A stretch of DNA of 64,000 nucleotides from Bathynomus jamesi (Eukaryota; Arthropoda; Malacostraca; Isopoda; Cirolanidae), in assembly GCA_023014485.1 (NCBI GenBank), contig JAJOZX010000088.1:1595001-1659000 (forward strand), written 5' to 3'. Shown piece after piece: positions 1-10,050 of this stretch (positions are counted from its first letter, which is position 1; every line of letters starts with the position of its first letter). Made by a program: the position numbers and the translations under genes. Below the pieces are notes generated by a model that saw nothing but the letters and a program-made list of their open reading frames with translations, made no database searches and was not told the origin of the DNA.

Positions 1-263
1 CACTTGGCGTCGAATGCAATTACAGTAAACCCTCGTTAGTCACGGTTAAATTAATGCATACCGATTCACTATTCACGATATCAAGTTTTGCCTATTCACG
101 GTTCATGACAACCACATTTATACAGCTGTTTGCTGTAGCAGTGTGTTGCGAGAACAGCCCATACCCCACCATTATCATAATCATCTATTGTTGTCTATTA
201 TCATAACGTAGTCGTCATTATTTTTTATTTTAGATCTTTTTGCAGTTTTGATTGCCCTTTAAA

Positions 264-702
264 ATGGCTCCAAAGCGGAACGAAAGTATTGAGAGCGAAT
301 TAAGTGCAAAAAGATCCAAACTGCAGCTGAACATGAAGAGGCTACCAAATATTTTATAAATGGCCAAGCCTCTTTCTGGTAAAGTTTTTGGGGCAGATTA
401 CTTCATGGAAAGAAGCATCAAGTCCAGGAAAGAGCTGAATGGTACGATGACGCCTTATAAAGAACTTTATAAGGACCTACAGAAAAATGCAAAACAGGCA
501 ACCATCACGTTTCTTTCGTCCATTTCACTCCACCACTACCACCACTTCAAGTTCTCCTCCCTCACCTACAGCCTCTTTGGGGTTCTCCAATGATGATCCT
601 TCAGAGGAATCATCAAATCCCTCCTCCAAAAAAACCATCATCATCATCATCATCATCATCACCACCACTATCATCGTCGTCATTAGCATTAAGGTAAGTT
701 TA
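264..702 (+). pseudogene. Tigger/pogo transposase remnant, internally deleted
   Basis: An ATG at 264 opens a basic start (MAPKRNESIESELSAKRSK) typical of pogo/Tigger proteins. It runs into a stop after 31 residues. From about 440 the reading resembles a Tigger C-terminus: KELYKDLQKNAKQATIT followed by a Ser/Thr/Pro-rich tail that changes frame near 515. The CENP-B-type DNA-binding domain and the DDE catalytic core are absent, so this is a non-coding, internally deleted copy. The TCA/CAC-rich stretch at 630-680 encodes the low-complexity tail. Confidence 0.5.
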
Positions 703-789
703 TGAGAGGCATTTATTCAACTATTATGAATTTATTTTACAGTATTTATTTGCATTACATATTTAATATATTTTTTTTTTGTTAATTTT

Positions 790-935
790 CTTTACAGGTA
801 CAGTTGCCCGCATATGTAATGTTCCTCGCCTCACAGGCGACTCCGTATATGTGGCAACGCCGCAGTGTTAGTCAAGGTACCCCAACTGGGGGAAGGTGGG
901 GCGGAGGGGGAACAACGGAGTCCAACAACATATAA
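790..935. repeat. Inverted arm 1, outer part
   Basis: About 806-925 (CCTCGCCTCACAGGCGACTC region) is repeated in opposite orientation at about 10795-10925. With 1690-1900 it forms one arm of a very large imperfect palindrome inside the outer element. The arm is interrupted at 936 by a TIR element that is absent from the other arm. Confidence 0.6.
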
Positions 936-1689
936 CAGGGGTTGGACAGAATAATGGAAACACCCGCATTTCCGGTGCTGTATTTTCTGATATGATTAAT
1001 GGCGTTATATACTTTATTAAATTAATATGCAACTGCTCGAAGAACAGTCCTCAAGGTTATGAATACATGAAAAAATAATAAAAAAAGAACAAATAAGGAA
1101 TATAGTGAGCGTAAAGCAACACTGACAGAATGCGATAGAAGAACTTTATATGATAATTATGAGCTGTGAAGAATCATTCAAAGACTATTGCATCAAAACT
1201 TTTTTGTTCAAAATTTAACAATAGTCCGCAAAGACCAGTGTCAGTCATAACTATGGTATGGGAACTGTAATAAAGCCTACTTTAACACCAACCAGTACCA
1301 AAGTTCTAATGAATTTGGAGTTGGGGAGAATAATGGGAACAATTCTGTGCTTATGTGGTGTAGGTTTTTTTAATTTCTTTCCATGTATTCATAACTATGG
1401 GACTGTTCTTCAAGGTGCAGGGACAATCATGCGACTTTTAATTTTGAGACACCAACCAAACGGGCTCCTACTATCATGCCCCTTTCACAGTCAGTAACAT
1501 TTTTTCCAAGCGCCATATTTTTATTTATTCTACAAGAACATGAAAAACCAGTATGAACATTTTAAAATAGATGTTCTCAATATTATATACAGTTACATAT
1601 TAATTTAATAAAGTACATAGTGCCCTTAATGATACCAGAAAATATATCATCGAAAATGTGAGTGTTTCCATTATTCTGTCTAACCCCTC
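936..1689 (+). mobile_element. Decayed Tc1/mariner-like element
   Basis: The ends match as inverted repeats: CAGGGGTTGGACAGAATAAT at 936 and its near complement at about 1662-1689, flanked by TATA on both sides. Inside are fragments that read like a Tc1-family transposase, such as ATLTECDRRTLY near 1112 (DNA-binding region) and an MVWG motif near 1252. The catalytic core is too degraded to follow. Arm 2 of the palindrome (10775-10815) lacks this insertion, so it serves as an empty site. Confidence 0.6.
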
Positions 1690-1900
1690 TATATCTAAAC
1701 GACAATTGAATGTGCAGTCACTGACATACAGGTAATTATAATGTAATGTCTGTGTTCATGAAAATAAACAATTAATATGATCGTGAACAGGTTGAACTCC
1801 ATGTAGTTTACTAGTCTTATACAGTAATAAGGTTCCATTATAATTACTGCAAATCTATATGAACAGCTACTACAATAGAACTTTTTATATACTAGTGAAT
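1690..1900. repeat. Inverted arm 1, inner part
   Basis: This stretch (for example TAATGTCTGTGTTCATGA near 1743) is present in reverse complement at about 10395-10560. Similarity stops near 1901, where unrelated sequence starts. The counterpart at 10561-10766 holds a MITE that is missing here. Confidence 0.6.
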
Positions 1901-2131
1901 GCCAAATGTTCGCCTGCAGGAAATTTTTGCGTTTTAAGCGAAAATATCCAGCAGGCGAAAATTTGACAATTTAAACTAATCTTTGGAAGATAGTAAGAAA
2001 ATAAAACTTCGATCATTAAAATACTGTACTTTATTTGAAAAGTAAATTCAGTATATTTTAGCAAAACATTTTAAAGTAAAAGCAGTAAAAATTTTTTAAA
2101 TTATACTGTATTACTACTGTATAACAAGAAT

Positions 2132-2424
2132 GGGTGCTCTTCCAATATGTGCTCTACCTTAAAATTTACATTCCAATACGTGATCTACCTTAGATTATTC
2201 GGATTAGCAGCAGGTACGTTAGTTAGCCTTATAAGGCTAACTAACGAAAATATCACGACTTAACCTAACCAATCGTCAAGGGCGTATAGTTGACCTAACG
2301 ATTGGTTAGGTTAAGTCATGATATTTTCGTTAGTTAGCCTTATAAGGCTAGTTTCACGGTAGAGCAGGTATTGGAATATGGTAGATCACAGTTTCGCGGT
2401 AGAGCACATATTGGAAGAGCACCC
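2132..2424. mobile_element. Foldback MITE with AAGAAT target duplication
   Basis: The inverted ends begin GGGTGCTCTTCCAATATGTG at 2132 and end with the complement at 2424. The 6-bp sequence AAGAAT is repeated directly on both sides (2126-2131 and 2425-2430). Another palindrome (2218-2351) of a family seen elsewhere in the window sits inside it. There is no coding capacity. Confidence 0.7.
2218..2351. repeat. Palindromic repeat, TAACC-core family (copy 1)
   Basis: The arms read TTAGTTAGCCTTATAAGGC, then a region containing CTAACGAAAATATCACG and TTAACCTAACCAATCG. A short loop with CAAGGGCGTA separates them. Relatives lie at 53505-53645, 53755-53980 and 62815-62967. Confidence 0.75.
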
Positions 2425-2430
2425 AAGAAT

Positions 2431-2640
2431 GTCATGAATGCCGCTAATTTCCCAACCCTTCCGAATGGTCTCCCTCATTTTGTGTAGGTTATCCCATGCA
2501 TAGACAATCCATTTAGCATGAATAGGTTTCAGTGTGGAGAGCTTCAAATCTATCTTACCGAGAGATTCATTCACGTTGAGTGCTGCTGAAACTTTATCCG
2601 CATAGCAAGAGGTAAAACTTGCTTTCATATATGACCTCAA
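2431..2640 (-). pseudogene. pogo-like transposase C-terminal fragment
   Basis: On the minus strand from 2640 the frame reads MRSYMKASFTSCYADKV, then LSTLKPIHAKWIVYAWDNL and GWEISGI. This fits the C-terminal tail of pogo/CENP-B-like DDE transposases, where a 'LKP.HA.W' segment and a 'GW..AGI' segment recur. Nothing upstream encodes the catalytic domain. Removing the nested foldback (with its AAGAAT duplication) lets the frame run a few more codons to a natural stop near 2120, so the foldback inserted later. Confidence 0.5.
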
Positions 2641-2810
2641 CCAATCACAGTCCAGAATAATTCTCGTTATTCATGAAATCATTTTAATCTGTAAGATTAT
2701 AACTAGCAACTGTTGACCGCGAAATTATGATGCCGCGAACTCGTCCAAGGATATGAAAGAGCAAAAATTTGCTGCCGCGAAATTAACCTGGTTTACAGTA
2801 TATATATATA

Positions 2811-4186
2811 AGGGGTTCCAAAAAACCTTAGACCCCCCCCATTTGCAGCTTACATGTTTACTTATATCGAAATAGTTTTTAGTGATTATAAAAATATATA
2901 AAATTCTTTATTTATTGCAGGTATTAAAATTACTCTAGTTGATAAAGTGATAATATAATGGCTTCTCAATTAATTGCTGATTCGGAGAGGCAACGTGTGA
3001 TAGATCGCATACGAGCAATAACATTTCGGGAAGCTCGTGATGCTGGAGCCTCCTTTATAACACGTTCATGGGTTGCCAAAAAGTTGCGAAGAAGTGAGGA
3101 CTTCGTCAAAAGAAATTGGAATAAAACTTTGGATGAATGTGAAATGGATACAACCAAATCTGGGCGCCCAAATTTGCCGCTCTCTCAGGAAACAAAGGAC
3201 ATCATTGAAAGCGGTGCGCGTAAGCGGAAAAACAGCTGTGCTAAACTTTCTAGAGAGATCGAAGTGTTGAGAGGAAAGATCGTTAGTGGTGAGATCATTC
3301 GACTGTACCGTCATAGGCAAGGTTTATAGCTTTGGCATGAACTTCCAAAGCCAAGAAAAACTCAACTTAACATCGATGACAGAATGTGGTTTGCCCATTA
3401 TCTTGAAGATTGGGATGTGGATGATTTCATGCATTTAGCTGTCTCCGATGAATTTTTTGTTTACGTAACACGTCGGCCTAACTACCAAAATGATCGAGTG
3501 TGGGCCACAACACCAGATGAAATCGATGACAATGAACATTATCGAGAATTATTAAAAAGTCCAGACTGTGTTGGTGTGTTTGTTTTGTTCACTGCAAAGA
3601 AGCTCATGTAGGTGCTGAAGCCGAATGGTCAGAGTTGGGATGGACAGTATTTTCGTGATATTATTCTATCCCAGCATGTCATTCCTTTTCTAAGAAACCC
3701 AAACAATGTTATGGATGTCGATCAGGTCACACTTCTGCACGATAAGGCCCCCTGCTTTAAGGCATTAGCCACTCAACAGTTGTTGCGGAACCATGAGATC
3801 GATTTCTTTGGAAATGAAGAATGGCCAGGAAATTCTCCTGACCTGAACGTCTGTGAACACATTGGATCAGTTATAAAGGACAAGGTTGAATGTCTCTTGT
3901 TTCAAGAACCTGCAGCAAATCGATTTTCGAAGGATACAATGACGCAACACATTGAAACTGTTTTAGCAAATTTGCGTAACGATCAAGATCTATTCACGTC
4001 ACTTTTGGCAAGCTACCCAAAGCGAATTCAGGCTGTCTTGGAAGCCAATGGCGGGAACACCAAGTTTTAATTGTTTCTCATTAAATGCACGATTAAATTC
4101 TCTTTTGTAAGGTATGTTTAGTTTTACTGTACCTCTAATGGTTTAGGCCATGGGCGGGGGGCTAAGGTTTATTGGAGCCCCGTACT
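2811..4186 (+). mobile_element. Tc1/mariner-type (D37E) element
   Basis: The inverted ends are GGGGTTCCAAAAAACCTTAG (left) and, read on the minus strand, GGGGCTCCAATAAACCTTAG (right), inside TA-rich flanks. The single gene at 2958-4070 fills most of the element. The length of ~1.38 kb is typical of Tc1/mariner superfamily members. Two in-frame stops disable the copy. Confidence 0.75.
2958..4070 (+). pseudogene. D37E transposase with two in-frame TAG stops
   Basis: One reading frame of 371 codons runs from the ATG at 2958 to the stop at 4070, broken only by TAG at 3327-3329 and 3609-3611. An N-terminal helix-turn-helix region (residues ~1-110) is followed by a catalytic core. The first Asp lies in AVSDEFF (D164). 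The second is in LLHDKAP (D262). The last acidic residue is in NSPDLNVCEHI (E300), giving 37 residues between the second Asp and Glu. This spacing matches the ITm/DD37E group rather than Tc1 (34) or mariner (D34D). The protein would cut and paste its own element at TA. No frameshift is visible, so decay is recent. Confidence 0.75.
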
Positions 4187-4321
4187 TATAAACTCATACA
4201 ATATTATACTAATGTTTGTGAAATGACGTTGATGGGCCAAACAGAGGTGTTGACATGTTTACTGGCATGATCTATGCTCATACCATATTTCTACACCGTA
4301 TGACGAACACCGACTCTGAAA

Positions 4322-5559
4322 ATGAATCCAGCGCAATATAAAATTGCACAGCGAGGCTGGATAATTGGTATGCGGAAAGCAGACCTCTCTGTAGCTGACA
4401 TTGCCATGGAACTGGGAATTTCGAAGCCTACTGTTCGACGCTGGGTACAAAGGTGCCAGGAGACTGGGAATCTGCTAGATCGTCCTAAATATGGGGCACC
4501 AAGAAAGACCATCCCAGAAGAAGATCGGAGAATAATCAACGAGGTGCAGAACGATCCTATCAACAACGCAGTCGCCATCCGGGAGACACTACATATGGGC
4601 GTGTTAGTGGACACTGTAAGGAGACGGTTGCATGAAGCAGGATATCACCACCGTACTCCTGCCAAAAAAGAGAGGATCGAGGAATGACATTGTCAGGCCA
4701 GGCTCTCGTTTGCTCGCCAGCATATAAATTATGATCTCGCATACTGGAGCAGAGTTATCTTCTCTGACGAGAAGACGTTTGCGTCTACAACTCACGGCCG
4801 TCTTCGGTGTTGGCGACAGGACAACAAGAGATATGCCCGCCAAAATATTTACGATGTGGAACGGAGTGGGCACGTGACGCCGAATGTGTGAGGATGGATG
4901 CACCTGCAAGGACTAGGAGAGCTGACTGAGATCCACGGAAGGTTTACGGCAGATCAATATATAGAGATCATGGAGGAGGTGATGCTGCCTTCTGTACGCG
5001 CGTATGCCTTGTCCTATTCTGAGCGGATTATCTTTATGCAGGTGTGTTGTATTTGTGTGTTATAGAACATTATACTATTACTAAAGTAAGATTTATGTAT
5101 TACACGCATTTGTATGTCCGGTTTACACATTTACATGGGACGAATGAGAGAAACCCCTAATACATAGGGGTTAAAACCTATCTCGAATAGTGGGTTACTG
5201 ATGAAGCGTATGGATGAGATATAATTCTACTTTTAATATTTAAAATCCATTTGCAGGACAACTCTCCCATGCACACCGCCAGGATTGTTAGAAGGTGGTT
5301 CGAGGAGCAGCGAAATCTAGAACTACCGGACTGGCCAAATAAGGGGTGCGATTTCAACCCCATTGAGAATGTGTGGGGGAATGTGGTGAACTCGTGGGAG
5401 CCTGGGCAGGAGCGGACCAGCCGCCAGCTGCTGGATCACACTATGGCTGAATGGGAGATATTCCAAAGGAACCCATACATCATACATAACCATGTTGCAT
5501 CTGTAGCACACGGGTTACAAGATGTAATAGTCAATAATGGGGGATGGACCAAATACTAA
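4322..5559 (+). pseudogene. Tc1-like transposase, two exons, two stops
   Basis: Exon 1 starts at ATG 4322 with a paired helix-turn-helix (MNPAQYKIAQRGWIIGMRK; LGISKPTVRRWVQRCQETG). The first catalytic Asp is in VIFSDEKTF. Exon 1 ends at 5041. A phase-0 intron of 215 bp follows, and exon 2 starts at 5257 with the second Asp (DNSPMHTARIV). The final Glu is in NPIENVW, 35 residues after the second Asp. Two in-frame TGA codons (4685 and 4889) break exon 1; both look like single point mutations. Exon 2 reads to TAA at 5557-5559, ending in NNGGWTKY, typical of Tc1-family C-termini. The copy cannot make full transposase. Confidence 0.8.
5042..5256 (+). other. Spliceosomal intron inside the Tc1-like transposase gene
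   Basis: The exon ends ...TTTATGCAG, followed by GTGTGTTG. The intron ends with CATTTGCAG before GACAACTCTCC. Removal joins codons for Met-Gln to Asp-Asn-Ser in phase 0, exactly across the second catalytic Asp. It contains stops in all frames and no similarity to the transposase. Confidence 0.85.
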
Positions 5560-5896
5560 CTATGAACCGGGTATAGTTGTGTCATTTATGTTAATGTATG
5601 ACAAATTGTGAGCATTTTGTATGACTTTATCATTTTGTATGATAAACTATTTAGTAAAACATTCTCAACCATTGCATATTTGTTGTAATAAAGGATTGGT
5701 GTTATATTGTACATATATACAGGGTGAGTCACGAAGAAATATCATAACTTCGGGAGCTTATACCGGAGTTCATTCCCAGTCAAAAACTTTATATGAGCAT
5801 AGGTCCGATTCTTAACGGTTATGGAGCTATGGATATTTGAATGTTTAAAAATAAGAATAAGCGAACAAATAGCTGCTAATGTTTTTATTCATGAAT

Positions 5897-5987
5897 TTAC
5901 AATAACTGTTCAAAATGACTACCTTCGGCCATAATACACATTGCGGCTCCTCTGTGAATCGCGTGTGTAGCCCGCATTAGTTCATTA
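5897..5987 (-). pseudogene. DD41D transposase, C-terminal piece
   Basis: On the minus strand the frame reads ELMRATHAIHRGAAMCIMAE, ending HFEQLL and TAA at 5897-5899. This matches the tail style of arthropod DD41D/mariner transposases ('..CI...GGHFE.LL'). It is the continuation of the gene at 8474-9520. Mentally removing the nested element plus one TTA copy joins the two in frame. Confidence 0.8.
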
Positions 5988-7007
5988 CACTGGTATGCAT
6001 ATGAAATGTTTTTGTCTGCTGTGAGGGTTTTTTCAACTCATATTATATAATTCGACCATGCTGAATTCGAAAATGACATTGGTTTTCCTCAATCAGGTCA
6101 GGTTTTTTCTCTATTGGCCATTTATTATAAGTCCAATTTTATCCCCAAATTTATTGATTTTTTTAGCTTAAACACTGTAGATACGAGTAATATTATAAGA
6201 ACACTCGTGAAAAATGAAAACATTGTGTGAATAAATACTTTTATTCATACAATGAATATGGAAAAAAGTTTATTGAGGAAGGAATGAAGTTTTTTTGGCT
6301 TTCAGTCTGTGTTTTTCTTCGGGCACGTCTCGCTTCAAACACCAGCAATAGTCCGCCAGCATATTGATATCCCAGTTTCCCTGGTACCTCTCTTCCATTA
6401 TTTTGATATCTTGGTGAAATCGTTCACCCTGTTCCTCACTATAATCCCCGCAATTTTCAGGAAAATAGTCCAAGGGGACCACAAAAAGTGCATTTTTATG
6501 GACATGCGGGACCCATGAGCTTTGAAAGCTTCCATCAAGTTTTCGACAACGGACTCGTATTCTGGACTGCTACGCTTGCCAAGAAAATCAGTGACAACTG
6601 ATTTGAATGCCTGCCAGGCATTCTTCTCAGTTGGAGTCATTGCGTTTTCGAACTGAGTATCCTTGATCAAAGTTCGAATTTGAGGACCATCAAAAACCCA
6701 GCATTTAGTTTAGCATCAGATATATGAGGAAATTTACTCTCGAGATATCGGAATGCTGAACCCTCCTTATTCATTGATTTGCTGAAATTTTTCATCAAGC
6801 CCAGCTTAATATGAAGTGGTGGGAGCAAAATTTTTGTGGTGGTACAAGGGGCACTGAAACGACATTATGCGACCCAGGTTCAAAATTCTCTCTGGATGCC
6901 CATTCACGCTGTGCATAGTGCTTCTCATCCGCTCGGCTATCCCATTTGCAGAGGAAACATGGGTATTTCGTGTATCCCCCTTGCATTCCCAATACAAATG
7001 CCACAAT

Positions 7008-7185
7008 CTGAAAAAAAATGAAAATATTTAAAGAATTTAGAGAATTTGTTCTATCAAATAAAAAAATCTATGCATTGGACTGTATCACTTCTGTGGGGAA
7101 GTTAAGTGTTCTTATACGCTCTCAAATAACCTTTGGAAAAACAACATAGTCAATAGCAATAGTTTACTTATGATATTAGTATTAC
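7008..7185 (-). other. Intron in the CMC-like gene
   Basis: Minus strand: exon ...GATTTGAAG is followed by GTAATACT. The intron ends in a pyrimidine tract, TTTTTTTTCAG, before ATTGTGGCATTTG. Joining gives Gly-Asp-Leu-Lys then Ile-Val-Ala-Phe in phase 0, continuous with the conserved block. Consensus sites and frame preservation support a real intron. Confidence 0.85.
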
Positions 7186-7619
7186 CTTCAAATCTCCACA
7201 GATCCTCCAGTTATGTTGGTCGTATACGAGAGCATCCAGTAAAATTTTCATGTTATCGTAGCTCTCAGTAAGTTGTACGGAATGTGCTACAGGGACTGAT
7301 ACAACCCTATTCCCAATGTTGAGAAGTACTGCTTTCAAACTTCGTTTAGACGAGTCTATAAATAGCCTCCATTCTGATGCGTTATATGGCAGGCCCAAGG
7401 ATTCGATTAGCCCCTCAACATTGCAGCAGTACACTAAGGAAGAGGTATTTTCGTGCACTGCAAAAAACTTGCGGAATTCTTCCTCTCGTTTCCTATACCA
7501 GGAGAATGTTGTTCCCGGAGCCAGCAAGTTGTCCTCTCGAAGTCGTGAGCCCAAGATCTCGGCAGCTAATTTGGAAAGTCCTAAATCCCTGGTAAGATCA
7601 TTACCAGGTCGATGGAGTC

Positions 7620-7900
7620 GATGGACTCCAGGTCGATGGAGTCTGTATATTTTCTTTCTTTTTCATTCATATTGTCCCTTCGGGGACAATATGAACGAAA
7701 AAGAAAGAAAATATACAATCATTGTATATGTAAATGTAACTTGCATAACAATATGTATGTGTAAATGTATTTTCTATAACAATATGTATATGTAAATGTA
7801 TGATTACCATTATGGTGAATATTATGCTATATATGGTGAATATTACATTATGGTGAATATTATGTCAAGTTTCATACGAGGACTTCAAAATATTTAAGAA
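7620..7900. repeat. Short tandem and palindromic insertion inside the CMC-like gene
   Basis: It contains repeated GGTCGATGGAGTC units (7606-7645), then a palindrome around 7646-7720 (ATTTTCTTTCTTTTTCATTC and its complement either side of GTCCCTTCGGGGAC). Repeats of TATGTATATGTAAATGTA and TTATGGTGAATATTA follow (7725-7865). It separates two coding blocks and is not a plausible intron on its own. Confidence 0.6.
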
Positions 7901-8473
7901 AAATAAATTTATAAGCCCACCTTAGAGATTTGTCATGCAGAAATAGCAATCTGTGACGTGATCCTTTCCTTCTCTCCAAATCATGGGAATTCCAAAAGGC
8001 AAATATTTCGCTCTGCCTTTGCTCCATCTTCTCAAATTTTCAATGCACGTCTTGCAGCACATATGAGGGGCGAAATTTTTGTCCTGGTCCCCTAGCTTAA
8101 TTCCAAAGTATGCTCTATACATTGTCTTCACAAATTTAGTGATTTGGGACTGGTTATTTGGCATGGTAACCGTCCCACATATGTAGCAGAATCTATTGGG
8201 ATCATTTTTACACGCTCTATTCATTATGAAATATTTTATCTATATGTCTGAAAAGTAAAAAAAGATATTATACAAGTGAAACAAGTGATGATAGATGTTA
8301 CTGTTCCAATTCCGCTTTGAAAAAATCAAGAAAAATTCTATTTTACTTATGAGGCCATAGCCGGATAACCTGAGCTGATTGAGAAAAACGGATTGCAGAT
8401 TCGAAATCAGCAGGAAAAACTCTATACGAAGCACTTACAAAACCCTTGACAGCAAAATTGATGCATACCAGTG

Positions 8474-9520
8474 TTATGATCGTTCTTTATGAGGGCTGCA
8501 GCATCCAAAATGTGACGGAGCAATGCATCTCGTGTTTCCACTTTTCTCTGGTACACCAGCTCTTTCATGCGCCTCAACAGATAAAAATTTAGAGGGGTTA
8601 GGTCCGGAGACCTGGTTGGCCAATTTTGTGTACCACCACGAGAGATCCATCGACCAGGGAAGCGATCATCGAGATGCGTTCTCACTGCACAGCTAAAATG
8701 GGGAGGAGCTCCTTCTTGTTGGAAGTGCATACACAATAGTGTTGGCATAGGTACATCTTCTAACAGTGGAGGCAGTTCGTCTTGCAAAAGATAAACGGAC
8801 CAATCAGCTGACCGTAGAGAATACCACACCACACATTGCCACTGAGCCGAGTTTGAAAATTACTTTCCACAATGGCATGAGAATTCATTTCTGACCACAC
8901 ATGTGAATTGCAAGTGTTATTGACACCGCCGCGGGTAAATTGAGCCTCATCACAGAACAAGACGTATCGATGCAATTGTCGGTCGGCGTTGAGCCAATTA
9001 CAAAATTCCAGCCATTGGGCACGATCCCCAGGTTGGAGGTGCTGTTCGTGGTATGGATACATGCCTTCTTCGTGTAACGTTCTACATACTCTCGTTTGAG
9101 GAACTCTAAGACGTGTGGAAATCCTTCGCGTACTAACATGAGGACTCCGCTGTACTATTTGAATAATGTTTTCTTGTTTAGCCATATCTTGTTGTACCGG
9201 ACGCTCAGATAAAACAGTAAAGAAACACCACAAAACATTTTTGCAGTTAGAAGATATTTTTAGGACAAACTTATTTATTTTTCATTTGACGCTGCATGTT
9301 TGAATTATAAAATTTCAAAGTTTTCTCCAGAAAACGTTGCTAAACACTCGTCGATCCGGATTTCTTTGATTTGGAAAATGTCGCTGGTATTCAGCGACAG
9401 CAGCAGTAATATATCCATTGCAAAATCCATAAACATACACCATATCGCCATATTCGGCATTTGAAAACGTAAAAGGCACACTGAACGCACAAAACATCAA
9501 CTGCACGCTGTGAAACACAA
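8474..9520 (-). pseudogene. DD41D transposase, N-terminal and catalytic part, frameshifted
   Basis: Minus strand from about 9518: a helix-turn-helix of the DUF4817 type (FSNAEYGDMVYVYGFCNG), then a frame change near 9310 and a second block with IIQIVQRSPHVSTRRISTRL and FCDEAQF (first Asp). After another frame change near 8800 come FQQEGAPPHF and SPDLTPLNFYLL. The second catalytic Asp is changed to Glu and the third to Asn, so the protein would be dead even if the frames were intact. Confidence 0.8.
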
Positions 9521-9739
9521 CACTCTACTGCGTAGTTAGTTCGGTTCGGTAAGTAACTGTCAATTCAGTGCAAGGTCACGCATGCTCATGCTTGAAATTC
9601 AAATGATGTTTTCCACATAGCTCCATGACCGTTAAGAATCGGACCCATGTTCATATGAAGTTTTTGACTGGGAATAACCTCAGCTATAAGCTCTCGAAGT
9701 TATGACATTTCGTCGTGACTCACACTGTATAGTTCTTCT

Positions 9740-9885
9740 TAATATCTAATAATATCTCCATATTGATAATGCAACAGGAAATCTGGAAAACATTAATGGG
9801 TTTATCTGTCCATCGTGATTAAAGCATTATCTCTCCACATTGATAACACAAATACAATCTGGAAAACACTATTAATATAATAGGC
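9740..9885. repeat. Two imperfect ~85-bp direct repeats
   Basis: AATATCTCCATATTGATAAT...AATCTGGAAAACATTAAT recurs as TTATCTCTCCACATTGATAA...AATCTGGAAAACACTATTA. No coding content; origin unknown. Confidence 0.5.
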
Positions 9886-10050
9886 ATCAGCCACAAACCG
9901 GTGGTGATAGCCTGCTTCATGCAACCGTCACCTTACGGTTTTTACTGACACGCCCATATGTAGTCTCTCCTGGACGGCGACAGCAAGTAACCATGTCAAC
10001 ACCTCGGTTTAGCCCATCAACGTCATTTTACAAACATTAGTATAATATTG
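9886..10050 (-). mobile_element. Truncated Tc1-like copy, same family as 4199-5709
   Basis: Read on the minus strand from 10050, the left terminus (CAATATTATACTAATGTTTG) and 5' region match 4199 onward. It jumps near 9990 to a transposase segment (GAGACTACATATGGGCGTGT) that corresponds to 4582 onward. About 250 bp between them are deleted, and the 3' two thirds are missing. Confidence 0.75.

Larger units (their letters stand above)
1901..2805. mobile_element. Second pogo-like remnant with nested foldback
   Basis: The end near 2805, read on the minus strand, contains GCGGCAGCAAATTTTTGC. A loosely similar sequence (GCAGGAAATTTTTGCG) starts near 1917, suggesting diverged inverted ends. The only coding remnant is a pogo-type C-terminus on the minus strand, split by a foldback at 2132-2424. 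The rest is AT-rich and featureless. Confidence 0.35.
4199..5709 (+). mobile_element. Tc1-like element with intron-bearing transposase
   Basis: Imperfect ends CAATATTATACTAATG (4199) and, in complement, CAATATAACACCAATC (ending 5709) are each flanked by TA. The transposase gene occupies 4322-5559. A truncated relative lies inverted at 9886-10050. That copy shares about 12 bp outside the proposed left end, so the exact terminus could be further out. Confidence 0.6.
6270..8224 (-). pseudogene. Arthropod multicopy gene, probable CMC-like DDE transposase
   Basis: The N-terminus (8224-7922) has Cys pairs (FCYICG; HMCCKTCIENLRRW), probably zinc-binding. The next block (about 7610-7186) reads LGSRLREDNLLAPGTTFSW, then LFIDSSKRSLKAVLLN and WRICGDLK. 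A 178-bp intron follows (7185-7008). The next exon has FVLGMQGGYTKYPCFLCKWD. The C-terminal block has LIKDTQFENAMTPTEKNAW and DYSEEQGERFHQDIK. I propose LFIDSS, CGDLK and SEEQGERFH as the DDE acidic positions, with C-x2-C between the last two. Frameshifts near 6475, 6690 and 6832, a stop at the end of exon 1, and a foreign GATGGAGTC-repeat plus microsatellite block (7620-7900) disable it. I recall this family as repeated and 'uncharacterised' in arthropod genomes. Confidence 0.6.
5988..8473 (-). mobile_element. CACTGG-ended DNA transposon with TTA duplication (CMC-like candidate)
   Basis: The element begins CACTGGTATGCAT at 5988, and its complement ends at 8473. Similarity continues imperfectly for ~45 bp (GCTGTGAGGG versus GCTGTCAAGGG). 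TTA flanks both sides (5985-5987, 8474-8476). Precise removal restores the reading frame of the interrupted DD41D transposase, which proves the boundaries. CACT(A/G) termini with 2-4 bp duplications are typical of the CMC (CACTA/Mirage/Chapaev) superfamily. Assignment to CMC is my inference. The only gene is the minus-strand frame at 6270-8224. Confidence 0.75.
5720..9727 (-). mobile_element. Decayed DD41D mariner-type element split by a nested transposon
   Basis: Long inverted ends (~120 bp) start CAGGGTGAGTCACGA at 5720 and, read from 9727 on the minus strand, CAGTGTGAGTCACGA. TA flanks both sides. The transposase gene is on the minus strand (9520 to 5897). It is interrupted by the 2486-bp element at 5988-8473. 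Without that insertion the element would be about 1.5 kb, the same architecture as the intact copy at 36919-38356. Confidence 0.85.

Noticed and set aside
2958..4070. Alternative genetic code (TAG read as an amino acid) in the D37E gene
   Set aside because: Neighbouring genes have ordinary stops of all kinds, including TAG; simple nonsense mutations suffice.
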